From NCBI GenBank assembly GCA_963815305.1, contig CAWFFW010000001.1:3224001-3288000 (forward strand): DNA of 64,000 nucleotides, given 5' to 3'. Every line of letters begins with the position of its first letter. Within the stretch, counting starts at the first letter, position 1. A program made the position numbers and the translations under genes. This document shows positions 44,506-53,496 of the stretch, piece by piece. Source of the DNA: CAXBID01 sp963815305 (lineage in GTDB: Bacteria > Bacteroidota > Bacteroidia > Flavobacteriales > Flavobacteriaceae). Under the pieces are notes generated by a model. That model made no database searches, was not told the origin of the DNA, and saw only the letters and a program-made list of their open reading frames with translations.

Positions 44506-45551
44506 TATGCTAAAATAATTTCATTTGTTGCCCACTCTTTTATCCATTTTGAGAGTAGAGCCACAAACTCAGTATTGTCATTTAAACAGGGTACAGTTGT
44601 AAAATCTTTTCCTCCTACTTCATGAAAAATTTCTTCACCTTCCATCGCTATTTCCTCAAGAGTTTCTAAACAATCGCTAACAAATGCAGGTGTAACGATA
44701 GCCATATTTTTTACACCTTGTTTACCTAAACGCTCAATAGTTCTATCGGTGTAAGGTTGCAACCAAGGATCGAAACCTAAACGCGATTGAAAAGAGGTGG
44801 AATAGGTACCTTCATCAAATTTCAGTTTTTGGGCAACTAAACGGGTTACTTCTTTACATTGGTGTTTATAACAAAATTCGTGAGCCTTACTTGGTGTTTT
44901 GCAACACTTACAATCCTCTTTATCACTTGGTTTACAATGCGATTTTGTGATATCACTTTTACGAATATGTCGCTCTGGAACACCATGATACGAAAATAAA
45001 ACATGTTCGTAATTTTTATCTGCTAGATGCCTTTTTATAGAATTTGAGAGCACCTTAATATAATCGGGTTTGTTATAAAAAGCCGGGACAGATTCTATTT
45101 TTAAACTTGGAAAATATTCTTGTCTTATCTCTTCAGCTAAAACCGTAATAGTTTCGGTAGTTGCCATAGCAAACTGCGGATATAAGGGAAATACTAAAAC
45201 CTCATCAACACCTTTATCAACTAATTCTTGAAGTCCTTTTTTTATAGTCATACTACCATAACGCATCGCTAATGCCACTGGGTATTCAACATGTTTCTGA
45301 ATTCCTTTTTGTAAACGTTCAGAAATTACAATTAAGGGAGAGCCTTCATCCCACCATATTTTTTTGTACGCTTTCGCGGAAGCTTTTGGTCGCGTATTTA
45401 AAATGATGCCTTTAACCAATAAATTTCTCGCCCAAAGCGGAACATCTATAACGCGTTCATCCATTAAAAATTCACCTAAATACTTTTTAACGTCTTTTGG
45501 TTCTGGGCTATCTGGAGAACCAAGATTTACTAGTAATATTCCTTTTTTCAT
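44505..45551 (-). CDS. hemH: Ferrochelatase
   Basis: This 348-residue enzyme inserts iron into protoporphyrin IX. Family regions are LLVNLGSPDSPEPKDVKKYL at the start and HVLFSYHGVPERHIRKSD with the active-site His; a Cys-rich insert (HCKPSDKEDCKCCKTPSKAH) follows, and QSRLGFDPWLQPYTD and TPAFVSDCLETLEEI come later. The Cys-rich part is common in Bacteroidota ferrochelatases. The ATG at 45551 is preferred over one nine codons upstream. The next gene downstream is the MATE pump, then hemJ. Confidence 0.96.
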   Translation of the reverse strand: MKKGILLVNLGSPDSPEPKDVKKYLGEFLMDERVIDVPLWARNLLVKGIILNTRPKASAKAYKKIWWDEGSPLIVISERLQKGIQKHVEYPVALAMRYGSMTIKKGLQELVDKGVDEVLVFPLYPQFAMATTETITVLAEEIRQEYFPSLKIESVPAFYNKPDYIKVLSNSIKRHLADKNYEHVLFSYHGVPERHIRKSDITKSHCKPSDKEDCKCCKTPSKAHEFCYKHQCKEVTRLVAQKLKFDEGTYSTSFQSRLGFDPWLQPYTDRTIERLGKQGVKNMAIVTPAFVSDCLETLEEIAMEGEEIFHEVGGKDFTTVPCLNDNTEFVALLSKWIKEWATNEIILA

Positions 45552-45555
45552 ATTA

Positions 45556-45563
45556 CAAAAATA
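45556..45563 (-). promoter_or_regulatory. -7 box immediately before hemH
   Basis: On the minus strand TATTTTTG ends four bases before the hemH ATG. With a start site about seven bases away, the message would be leaderless or almost so. A -33 element at the right distance was not clear. Confidence 0.4.
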
Positions 45564-45613
45564 CAATACAAATTGCAATCATAATATTTAGTTTTAAAGA
45601 ATTATAAAGAATT

Positions 45614-45793
45614 TCACTGGTCAAGTCCTTTATCTTCAACTTTTTGCTGATCATATAATTTAGGTCGCGTTTCAGTATAATCACAATCTTGAAAAATACC
45701 ACACGACATATTAGTTCGTGCCAACGATTTATGGTTTACATCAGCATCCGCTTTTCTCAATAAGGCTTCAATTTCTGGTGTTAAGTGTTTCAT
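45614..45793 (-). CDS. Small two-cysteine protein (59 aa) in the heme cluster
   Basis: The ORF reads MKHLTPEIEALLRKADADVN and ends ...QKVEDKGLDQ, with two Cys in MSCGIFQDCDYT spaced by five residues. It starts 25 bases after the stop of the AraC gene on the same strand, and hemH begins 63 bases further on, so it may be co-transcribed with both. It has no membrane segment. Two close Cys could bind metal or heme iron. No family was recognised; it would be missed at a 60-codon cutoff. Confidence 0.6.
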   Translation of the reverse strand: MKHLTPEIEALLRKADADVNHKSLARTNMSCGIFQDCDYTETRPKLYDQQKVEDKGLDQ

Positions 45794-45817
45794 AAATTTA
45801 ATTTTTTCCGCCTCAAA

Positions 45818-46717
45818 TTAACTTAAAGACATAATATATTTCTTTGGTGTCGTGCCATACTTCTTTTTAAAAGCGGCAATAAAATGACTGGACGTGCTAT
45901 AGCCTACTTTATGGCCAACTTCATTGACATTATCATCACCAGCTTCTAATAATTTACGCGCCACCTCCATTTTATAATCAAATAGAAAGCTAAATACTGA
46001 GTCGCCATAAATTTGTTTAAAACCTTCTTTTAGCTTTTTAAGACTGAGATTAGTTTCATCAGCTAGTTCTTGTAAACTTGGTGGTTCAGCCATTCTTGAA
46101 ATGATAATATCTTTGGCTTTTCTTATTTTAATTACGTTAGTTTCATCGACTAAAAACGGACATTGCTCAATATCGGCATCTTCACTTCTATTAAAATATA
46201 AACTTAAAAGCTCGTATGCCTTTCCTTTAAAATATAGTGATTTTATAGATTGGTTTAAGTTATAGTTAATCAATTGGTTTAGCACAATGGCCATGGATGG
46301 CGATATAACACCATCTTTATAATATTTTTTATCTTTATTATCCTCGCTTAAAAATGTAATATAATCGGCCTCATGAGAAAAGAAACCATGAAATTTTTTA
46401 ATGGATATTAATATGGAAACTATCCATGAATGCGGATTAACTTCAAGACTAATGGGAAGATCGCGTTGCGGATTGTAAAGTAATAATGAGTTTTCTTCAA
46501 GAATATTTAATTTGTAGCGCCCTTCATTAAAAACAAACTGACTAGAGCCTTTAACACAAAAATGAAACTGAATAAAATCACTATCTATTTCTTTTACAAG
46601 CCATTGCACTTCAGTTTTTTCATTTTTATATGTTAAAACTAAAACACCATCTTCAATTGAAGTCTCATTAAAAGAACTTTGAGCGATACTTTTTTCGTCT
46701 TCCAAATCGTTATTCAT
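45818..46717 (-). CDS. AraC-family regulator, likely of the heme genes
   Basis: This 299-residue protein has an N-terminal sensor-like domain (about residues 1-170) and a C-terminal double helix-turn-helix (PPSLQELADETNLSLKKLKE and DNVNEVGHKVGYSTSSHFIA). It is divergent from hemA with 189 bases between starts, and is followed by the 59-aa protein and hemH. That position is usual for a regulator of the heme cluster; control of heme synthesis is inferred, and its signal is unknown. Confidence 0.88.
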   Translation of the reverse strand: MNNDLEDEKSIAQSSFNETSIEDGVLVLTYKNEKTEVQWLVKEIDSDFIQFHFCVKGSSQFVFNEGRYKLNILEENSLLLYNPQRDLPISLEVNPHSWIVSILISIKKFHGFFSHEADYITFLSEDNKDKKYYKDGVISPSMAIVLNQLINYNLNQSIKSLYFKGKAYELLSLYFNRSEDADIEQCPFLVDETNVIKIRKAKDIIISRMAEPPSLQELADETNLSLKKLKEGFKQIYGDSVFSFLFDYKMEVARKLLEAGDDNVNEVGHKVGYSTSSHFIAAFKKKYGTTPKKYIMSLS

Positions 46718-46774
46718 TTTGCTTTTATTTAGATTGGTTCTAAATTAAATAGATAAAATCTACTGTATTTAGTA

Positions 46775-46782
46775 CAAAAATA
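46775..46782 (-). promoter_or_regulatory. -7 box for the AraC gene
   Basis: On the minus strand TATTTTTG is 57 bases before the AraC start codon, matching the Bacteroidota -7 consensus. Together with the box at 46877 it makes a divergent promoter pair in the space before hemA. Confidence 0.45.
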
Positions 46783-46876
46783 TGATATTTATCATAATAT
46801 TAGAAATAAGAACGTTAAAAAACCACAAACGATACTAAAAGTTCTTTCAGCGTTACTTTTTCTCGAAGTATCCCTA

Positions 46877-46884
46877 TATTTTTG
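46877..46884 (+). promoter_or_regulatory. -7 box for hemA
   Basis: TATTTTTG at 46877-46884 is 22 bases before the hemA ATG at 46907. No -33 TTG was found at a standard distance. Confidence 0.5.
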
Positions 46885-46906
46885 CTTCACAATTTCAGGG
46901 ATTAGG

Positions 46907-48169
46907 ATGCAGAAGTATAATATATCGAAAAGTAATTACTTTTATGCCATTGGTTTAAGTTACAAAAAAGCCGATGCAGATATAAGAGGGCGCTTTAGTT
47001 TGGATGAAGCATCTAAATTGAGCCTTCTAAATCAGGCTAAGGAAAATGATATTGAAAGCTTGGTTGTTACGTCTACTTGCAATCGAACCGAAATTTACGG
47101 TTTTGCGCAACACCCTTTTCAACTTATCCAATTACTATGTGATAATACGAGAGGTACTGTAGAAGAATTTCAGGAGGTGGCTTACATTTATAAAAATAAA
47201 GACGCTATTTCACATATGTTTCGTGTAGGTTCTGGTTTGGACAGTCAGATTCTTGGTGATTTTGAAATTATAAGTCAGTTAAAAATTAGCGCAAGACTTT
47301 CTAGAAAATTTGGCTTACTTAATCATTTTTCAGAACGTTTAGTTAATGCCGTTATTCAAGCTAGTAAACGTATTAAAACAGAAACTGAAATTTCATCGGG
47401 AGCAACTTCGGTGTCTTTCGCTTCGGTTCAATATATTTTTAATGCCGTTGAAGACATTACGAATAAAAACATTTTGCTATTTGGAACTGGTAAAATAGGT
47501 AGAAATACTTGTGAAAATTTAGTTAAACACACTAAAAACGAGCATATTACGTTAATTAACCGAACCAAAGACAAAGCGGAGCAAGTTGCTGGAAAATTTA
47601 ATTTGGTAGTTAAAGATTATGCGAATTTACAAGAAGAAATAAGCCATTCGGATATTTTGATTGTAGCTACAGGTGCTCAACGTCCTACTATTGATAAGCA
47701 AATTATTCAATCCAAAAAGCCGCTTTTAATTTTGGATTTATCGATACCTAAAAACGTTAATGAAAATGTAGAAGAATTAGAACATGTAAAATTAGTTCAT
47801 CTAGATCATTTGTCACAAATTACAGATCAAACTTTAGAGTCTCGAAAGCAACATATCCCTCAAGCTGAAGCAATTATAGAAGAAGTGAAAGCAGAATTTA
47901 ATGGTTGGTTAGAAACTAGAAAATTTGCCCCAACAATAAAAGCTTTAAAGCATAAGTTACATGATTTCGCCATAGCTGAACTAGAAACTCAACGCAAAAA
48001 ACGTTCTGATTTTAATGAAGAACAAGCTGAATTAATTAGTAATAATATCATTCAAAAAATCACTAATCACTTTGCGCATCATTTAAAAGATGATAACGTA
48101 TCTACAGATGACAGTCTAGAACTTATTAAAAAAGTATTTCAGTTAGAACCTTCTACAAAAAATGTCTAA
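46907..48169 (+). CDS. hemA: Glutamyl-tRNA reductase
   Basis: This 420-residue enzyme reduces glutamyl-tRNA to glutamate semialdehyde, the first committed step of C5-type heme synthesis. The catalytic Cys58 is in VTSTCNRTEIY, and the NADPH domain begins at LLFGTGKIGRNTCENL. The dimer helix region at the C-terminus is complete. It overlaps hemC by eight bases. Divergent to it lies an AraC regulator. hemL, for the next step, is not in the window. Confidence 0.97.
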   Translation: MQKYNISKSNYFYAIGLSYKKADADIRGRFSLDEASKLSLLNQAKENDIESLVVTSTCNRTEIYGFAQHPFQLIQLLCDNTRGTVEEFQEVAYIYKNKDAISHMFRVGSGLDSQILGDFEIISQLKISARLSRKFGLLNHFSERLVNAVIQASKRIKTETEISSGATSVSFASVQYIFNAVEDITNKNILLFGTGKIGRNTCENLVKHTKNEHITLINRTKDKAEQVAGKFNLVVKDYANLQEEISHSDILIVATGAQRPTIDKQIIQSKKPLLILDLSIPKNVNENVEELEHVKLVHLDHLSQITDQTLESRKQHIPQAEAIIEEVKAEFNGWLETRKFAPTIKALKHKLHDFAIAELETQRKKRSDFNEEQAELISNNIIQKITNHFAHHLKDDNVSTDDSLELIKKVFQLEPSTKNV

Positions 48170-48923
48170 AACCATAAGAATTGGTACACGCGATAGCGAA
48201 TTAGCGCTATGGCAAGCCAAAATAGTACAAAGTTTACTCGAAAAATCAGGTCATAAAACAGAACTCGTTCCTGTTAAATCTACAGGTGATTTAGTTTTAG
48301 ATAAACCACTTTACGAAATGGGTATTACTGGTATTTTTACCCGAACTTTAGATATTGCGATGTTAAATCATGATATCGATATTGCGGTTCATTCTCTAAA
48401 AGATGTACCAACTATTTTACCCAAAGGCATTATTCAAGCAGCCGTTTTAAAGCGTGGTAATGTAAATGATACGCTTGTTTATAAAAATAACGAAGAATTT
48501 TTAGGCGCTAAAGAAGCCGTTATTGCAACAGGTAGTTTACGCCGAAGAGCCCAATGGCTAAACCGTTTCCCGACACATACGATTACAGATTTACGTGGTA
48601 ATGTAAATTCTCGTTTACAAAAATTAGAAGATAACAATTGGAACGGAGCTATTTTCGCTGCTGCTGGTATTGGACGCATTGGAATAAGGCCCGAAGAAGC
48701 CGTTAATTTAGATTGGATGGTTCCAGCTCCAGCTCAAGGTGCTATTATGATTACCGCTTTAGAGGAAGACTACTTTGTAAAAGAAGCTTGTGCAGAACTA
48801 AATCATGAAGAAACGGAAATTTGCACAACGATAGAACGCGAATTCCTAAATAAATTAGAAGGCGGATGTACTGCGCCTATTGGCGCTTTAGCTTATATAA
48901 AAGATGAGGGAAATCAATTTTAA
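48162..48923 (+). CDS. hemC: Hydroxymethylbilane synthase, N-terminal part up to a frameshift
   Basis: These 253 residues carry the porphobilinogen-polymerising domains: TRDSELALWQAKIVQSLLEK near 8, the loop TGSLRRRAQWL, and the cofactor-binding Cys in EGGCTAPIGALAY near 240. The frame then ends in KDEGNQF and a stop. Removing one G from the run at 48908-48910 restores KDEEINFKGVLLSPDG in the next frame, which is the usual C-terminal domain. The gene is needed for heme, so an error in the sequence is quite possible. Confidence 0.9.
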   Translation: MSKTIRIGTRDSELALWQAKIVQSLLEKSGHKTELVPVKSTGDLVLDKPLYEMGITGIFTRTLDIAMLNHDIDIAVHSLKDVPTILPKGIIQAAVLKRGNVNDTLVYKNNEEFLGAKEAVIATGSLRRRAQWLNRFPTHTITDLRGNVNSRLQKLEDNNWNGAIFAAAGIGRIGIRPEEAVNLDWMVPAPAQGAIMITALEEDYFVKEACAELNHEETEICTTIEREFLNKLEGGCTAPIGALAYIKDEGNQF

Positions 48924-49737
48924 AGGCGTTTTGTTAAGTCCTGATGGAACTAAAAGAATTGATGTTACACGAGTTAAGAAATTAGGAGAACATAATGATA
49001 TGGCGCAGTTTTGTGCCGATTTTGTGATTGAGCGTGGAGGTAAACGTTTAATGGATAATATAAAACACTCTGATAGAAAAACAAATGTATATTCTACTAA
49101 GAGTTTTACTGAAGACCAACGTTTATTGTTTCATGAAAAAGTAGTTGCTGAAAGTTCAGATTTTATTAAAATAAGTTTAAATCGTATTCATCCACGCTTC
49201 TTAAAAAATGAAATTCAGAATGTTGTTATAACTAGTAAAAACGCTGTGGAATCGTTAACAACAAACTACTCGGCTATTGAGTTGCAATTCAAAAATATTT
49301 ATTGTGTTGGCCGTAGAACGAAGCGTTTAGTAGAAAAAAGAATTGGGAAAGTGGCCCATTCTGAAAAAAATGCGAAAGCACTTGCAGAATATTTAGTAGA
49401 ATTTATGGAAGGTGCTGAAGTCACTTACTTTTGTAGTGATATCCGGTTGGATGCCTTACCTGCTATTTTAACAGAAAATAATATTAAAGTAAACGAAGTT
49501 GAGGCTTATCAAACCAAATATGATGGTGTAAAAGTTGATGACTCGGTTGAAGCTGCCATGTTTTACAGTCCATCTACTGTTGATAGTTTTGTTCAAAAAA
49601 ACAAAAAAGAAATAATTGCATTTTGTATTGGAGAAACTACTGCGACAGAGGCTAGAAAACATTTTGATGATGTAAGAGTTGCAAAGGTACCGACTGTAGA
49701 GAGTGTAATTGAGTTGGTGAATGAGCATTATATATAA
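48904..49737 (+). CDS. hemD: HemC C-terminal domain fused to uroporphyrinogen-III synthase
   Basis: The first 50 residues (INFKGVLLSPDGTKRIDVTR, then ERGGKRLMDNIK) are the end of HemC. From about residue 60 the frame continues without a stop into a HemD-like protein with VITSKNAVESL, YCVGRRTKRLVEKRIGKVAH, FYSPSTVDSFV and FCIGETTATEARK, which closes hydroxymethylbilane to uroporphyrinogen III. So hemC and hemD look fused in one reading frame of about 524 residues if the frameshift is repaired. The ATG at 48904 is probably not a natural start. Confidence 0.8.
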   Translation: MREINFKGVLLSPDGTKRIDVTRVKKLGEHNDMAQFCADFVIERGGKRLMDNIKHSDRKTNVYSTKSFTEDQRLLFHEKVVAESSDFIKISLNRIHPRFLKNEIQNVVITSKNAVESLTTNYSAIELQFKNIYCVGRRTKRLVEKRIGKVAHSEKNAKALAEYLVEFMEGAEVTYFCSDIRLDALPAILTENNIKVNEVEAYQTKYDGVKVDDSVEAAMFYSPSTVDSFVQKNKKEIIAFCIGETTATEARKHFDDVRVAKVPTVESVIELVNEHYI

Positions 49738-49742
49738 AAGTT

Positions 49743-49791
49743 CTTGGTTGTTAGTTATTGGTTACTAGACTCACCAATAACTAACAACAAG
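49743..49791 (+). repeat. Long hairpin in the hemD-hemE spacer
   Basis: TTGTTAGTTATTGGT (49748-49762) pairs perfectly with ACCAATAACTAACAA (49773-49787) around a ten-base loop, and pairing continues outward past a bulge. No T-run follows, so it is not a standard terminator. It may stabilise the message or be a dispersed repeat. Confidence 0.65.
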
Positions 49792-49809
49792 TAAACATTA
49801 ACCAATACT

Positions 49810-50835
49810 ATGATTAAAAACGATTTATTTTTAAGAGCATTAAAAGGAGAAACTGTAAACCGTCCACCTGTTTGGATGATGCGTCAAGCTGGACGCTATC
49901 TACCAGAATTTATGGCCATAAAAGAAAAGTATGATTTCTTTACACGTTGCCAAACACCAGAATTAGCTAGTGAAATTACCGTACAACCTATCCGACGATA
50001 TGGAATGGATGCTGCTATTCTATTTTGCGATATTTTGGTAATTCCTCAAGCCATGAATATTGAGGTGCAAATGAAACCAAATTTTGGTCCGTATTTACCA
50101 AACCCAGTGCGCTCTCAAAAAGATGTGGATAACGTAATTATTCCCGATGTAAAAGAATCTTTAAGCTACGTTTACGAAGCTATAAAAGCAACTAAGGAAA
50201 AGCTTAACGACGAGATTCCTTTAATAGGTTTCGCTGGTTCTCCGTGGACCATTTTATGCTATTGCGTGCAAGGACAGGGGAGTAAAAACTTTGATAAAGC
50301 TAAAGAATTTTGCTTTACAAACCCCATAGCGGCACATCAATTACTTCAAAAAATAACCGATACAACTATTGCTTATCTTAAAGAGAAAGTAAAAGCAGGT
50401 TGCGACGCTGTACAAGTATTTGATTCTTGGGGAGGTATGCTTTCTCCAGTAGATTATCAAGAATTCTCTTGGCAATATATTCAACAAATCATAGATGCCT
50501 TAAAAGACGATACTCCTGTTATCGCTTTCGGAAAAGGTTGTTGGTTTGCACTAGGCGATATGGCAAAATCTGGAGCTTCGGCTTTAGGTATAGACTGGAC
50601 GTGTTCTGCCAGAAATGCACGCTATTTAACTGGAGGAAATATTACATTACAAGGTAATTTTGACCCAACCCGCTTATTTTCTCCACCAGCAGAAATTAAG
50701 AAAATGGTACATCAAATGATTAACGAATTTGGAAAAGACAAATACATTGTAAACCTTGGTCATGGTATTTTACCTAATATTCAATTAGATCATGCTAAAG
50801 CGTTTATTGACGCTGTAAAAGAATACAATATGTAA
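49810..50835 (+). CDS. hemE: Uroporphyrinogen decarboxylase
   Basis: This 341-residue enzyme removes four carboxyl groups from uroporphyrinogen III. The N-terminal signature RPPVWMMRQAGRYLPEF (residues 18-34) and the later GFAGSPWTILCY are diagnostic. It comes after a hairpin spacer following hemD and is ten bases before the potassium transporter gene. The length is normal. Confidence 0.97.
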   Translation: MIKNDLFLRALKGETVNRPPVWMMRQAGRYLPEFMAIKEKYDFFTRCQTPELASEITVQPIRRYGMDAAILFCDILVIPQAMNIEVQMKPNFGPYLPNPVRSQKDVDNVIIPDVKESLSYVYEAIKATKEKLNDEIPLIGFAGSPWTILCYCVQGQGSKNFDKAKEFCFTNPIAAHQLLQKITDTTIAYLKEKVKAGCDAVQVFDSWGGMLSPVDYQEFSWQYIQQIIDALKDDTPVIAFGKGCWFALGDMAKSGASALGIDWTCSARNARYLTGGNITLQGNFDPTRLFSPPAEIKKMVHQMINEFGKDKYIVNLGHGILPNIQLDHAKAFIDAVKEYNM

Positions 50836-50844
50836 GACGCAATC

Positions 50845-52200
50845 ATGCCCAATAAATTTCAAAACTTAACAAAAAGATATACCTTACTGAAAAAAGGTTG
50901 GACGCCTCAACAAAATTTGTTCTACGGGTTTTCAACCTATATTATTTTGGGTTTTATACTACTATCACTTCCTATTTTTCAAAAAGAAAGTGTCGCCTTT
51001 TTAGACCATTTATTCATTTCTACCTCAGCTGTTTCTACAACAGGCTTAGTCACTATTTCTATTTTTGATACGTATAACTTCTTTGGTCAATTCATAATTA
51101 TGATATTGATTCAACTTGGTGGTATTGGTTATTTATCTTTCACAACATTTATGTTGCTTTCAACCACTAGAAAAATGACCTTTTGGCACAAAAAAATTAT
51201 ATCTACAGAATTTACACTTCCTAAAACCATAAAAATTGCTGATTTTTTAAGGTCGGTTATTTTATTTACACTTATTATGGAATTAATAGGAGCCATACTT
51301 TTTTTTATTGCTTTTAAAGGAGATGGAATACCAATATTTGAAGCGCTCTGGTCTTCGGTTTTTCATAGCGTGAGTACCTTTTGTACTGCTGGTTTTAGTT
51401 TATTTAATAATGGCTTTACAGATTATGTTGATGATCATTTTATCAACTTCATAATATCTATGTTAGCTATTTGTGGATCTTTAGGTTTTATAGTAATTAC
51501 AGATTTTGGTTTATGGATAAAACATAAATCACACAAGCTAAGTTTTACAACAAAAATCATTCTATATGGCTTTTTGATTTTACTTACTGGTGGAACATTA
51601 TTCTTTTACTTTTTTGAACCATCTATTATAGCATTATCTGGAAATGCACGTTTTTTGAGTGCCTTTTTTCAAACGATGTCGGCAATGACAACTGTTGGTT
51701 TTAATACCGTAGACTTTGGAGCTTTTTCACAAGCCATGATGTTAATTTGCATCTTTTTAATGTACATCGGTGCATCGCCATCTGGTACAGCTGGGGGGAT
51801 TAAGATAACCACTCTAACTGCTGTTTTTGCTATTTTAAAGAGTCAATTAAAGGGTAGTAAACACATCACATTTTTAGGTCGTATTATTCCCTACGAAAGA
51901 TTATATATTGCAACATCTGCTTTTATTTTTTACACTATCATAATACTAATAGGTACATTTTTAATAACGTTAACGAACGAACTTAAGTTTGAAGAGATTC
52001 TTTTTGAAGTGGCGTCTGCTTTAGGAACTGTAGGCATTAGTACAGGTATAACAAGTGATATTAATACTTTTGGGAAAATAGTTATTATTATCCTTATGTT
52101 TATAGGAAGATTAGGTGTGCTTACATTTGGCTTAGCTATTTGGTCTAAGGGTATTAATGAGAAAAACAACTATAATTTAAGGGAAGATATTGCTGTCTAA
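50845..52200 (+). CDS. TrkH/KtrB-type potassium transporter
   Basis: This 451-residue membrane protein has the four pore-loop repeats of this superfamily, for example STSAVSTTGLVTI near 58, SVSTFCTAGFSLF near 175, MSAMTTVGFNT near 280 and SALGTVGISTGIT near 390. The C-terminus ends in a charged segment without an RCK domain, so a soluble gating partner would be encoded elsewhere. It is ten bases after hemE, and likely part of the same transcript. Confidence 0.9.
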   Translation: MPNKFQNLTKRYTLLKKGWTPQQNLFYGFSTYIILGFILLSLPIFQKESVAFLDHLFISTSAVSTTGLVTISIFDTYNFFGQFIIMILIQLGGIGYLSFTTFMLLSTTRKMTFWHKKIISTEFTLPKTIKIADFLRSVILFTLIMELIGAILFFIAFKGDGIPIFEALWSSVFHSVSTFCTAGFSLFNNGFTDYVDDHFINFIISMLAICGSLGFIVITDFGLWIKHKSHKLSFTTKIILYGFLILLTGGTLFFYFFEPSIIALSGNARFLSAFFQTMSAMTTVGFNTVDFGAFSQAMMLICIFLMYIGASPSGTAGGIKITTLTAVFAILKSQLKGSKHITFLGRIIPYERLYIATSAFIFYTIIILIGTFLITLTNELKFEEILFEVASALGTVGISTGITSDINTFGKIVIIILMFIGRLGVLTFGLAIWSKGINEKNNYNLREDIAV

Positions 52201-52203
52201 ATT

Positions 52204-52959
52204 ATGATTAAAAACATCATTTCAGGAATTAAAGCCTATTTCGGTGCCTTTAGTTTAATATCAAAACTAAAGCTCTGGAAATATTTTGCTATTCCTATGC
52301 TAATAAGTTTTATAACTGCAGTTATTATTTTTATTTCTGTTTTTGGATTATCGGATAATATAGGAACATTCATTTCAAAAATATGGATTTGGGATTGGGG
52401 AAAAGAAACCTTTTCTACTATTAGTAATTTTATTGGAGGTTTAATAATTATAGTTATTAGCCTTATTCTATTTAAACATATCATAATGGCATTATCTGCA
52501 CCATTTATGAGTCCGGTATCCGAAAAAATCGAAGCACATTTAACAGGAAACCTACCGCATTCACATAGAAACACGTCGTTTGTACAACAACTATGGCGTG
52601 GAATTAAAATAAATGGTAGGAACTTAATTCTGGAATTACTTTTAACAATTCCTATTTTACTATTAAAATTTATCCCTATAGTCAATATATTTTCAACCAT
52701 ATTATTGTTTTTAGTTCAAGCTTATTACGCCGGTTTTGGTAATATGGATTACACGCTTGAGCGTCATTTTAAATATCAAGAAAGTGTTAAATTTGTTCAA
52801 AAAAATAGAGGACTAGCCATTGGTAATGGTATTATTTTTATTCTATTTTTATTAATTCCAATCGTTGGTGTTATTTTAGTTTTACCTTTATCGGTAACAG
52901 CTGCCACTTTAAAAACGGTTGATGCACTAGAACTAAAGTCTAATATACCAAATGCTTAG
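52204..52959 (+). CDS. EI24-domain membrane protein (CysZ-like)
   Basis: This 251-residue protein has four to six hydrophobic stretches (about 22-50, 70-98, 142-165 and 200-235), with the pattern FKHIIMALSAPFMSPVSEKI that is typical of the EI24/CysZ superfamily. CysZ moves sulfate, but the role of the flavobacterial members is not known. It is three bases after the potassium transporter and overlaps the next gene by eight bases. Confidence 0.75.
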   Translation: MIKNIISGIKAYFGAFSLISKLKLWKYFAIPMLISFITAVIIFISVFGLSDNIGTFISKIWIWDWGKETFSTISNFIGGLIIIVISLILFKHIIMALSAPFMSPVSEKIEAHLTGNLPHSHRNTSFVQQLWRGIKINGRNLILELLLTIPILLLKFIPIVNIFSTILLFLVQAYYAGFGNMDYTLERHFKYQESVKFVQKNRGLAIGNGIIFILFLLIPIVGVILVLPLSVTAATLKTVDALELKSNIPNA

Positions 52960-53491
52960 TTTCGATAACTTTAAAATAGCACCCGTTAAAATTCAAGATG
53001 CTTGGAAACTTTGTGATTTCATGATTGCAAATGAAGATAGATTAAAGCGGTTTTTTCCTTTAACTTTAATAGAAAATCTAACTCCAGATTTATCTAAAAT
53101 TTTTACTGAAAAAAAAGTAAAAGAATTTGAAACAAAAAAAGAGTTTTTATTCACAATAAAAGAAAAGGAAACTCATCAATTAGTAGGTTTAGTATATATA
53201 AAAGAGCTTGACTGGTCTAGAAAACAAGGGGAATTAGCTTATTGCATTGGCTATGAGTTTGAAGGTAAAGGCGTAACAACGGATGCTGTAAATATTTTAT
53301 CCGATTATGCTTTTGAAAAACTTGACTTAAAGACACTGCAAATTATAGTGCACAAGAGCAATGTGGCGAGTGTAAAAGTAGCTGAAAACTGTAATTTTAT
53401 TTGGATAAAAACCCTAAAAAAAAGCTTTACTCCACCAAACGAACAAGCTTTAGATATGGAGCTTTATGAATTATATCATGAAATTGAATAA
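52952..53491 (+). CDS. GNAT-family acetyltransferase (RimJ/RimL-like)
   Basis: This 179-residue protein has the acetyl-CoA binding region ELAYCIGYEFEGKGVTTDAV near 92 and the later VHKSNVASVKVAENCNF, typical of RimJ/RimL-type ribosomal-protein or small-molecule acetyltransferases. The acceptor is unknown. It lies between the EI24 protein and hemF with no gap, so it is translated from the same message. Confidence 0.85.
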   Translation: MLSFDNFKIAPVKIQDAWKLCDFMIANEDRLKRFFPLTLIENLTPDLSKIFTEKKVKEFETKKEFLFTIKEKETHQLVGLVYIKELDWSRKQGELAYCIGYEFEGKGVTTDAVNILSDYAFEKLDLKTLQIIVHKSNVASVKVAENCNFIWIKTLKKSFTPPNEQALDMELYELYHEIE

Positions 53492-53496
53492 TACGG

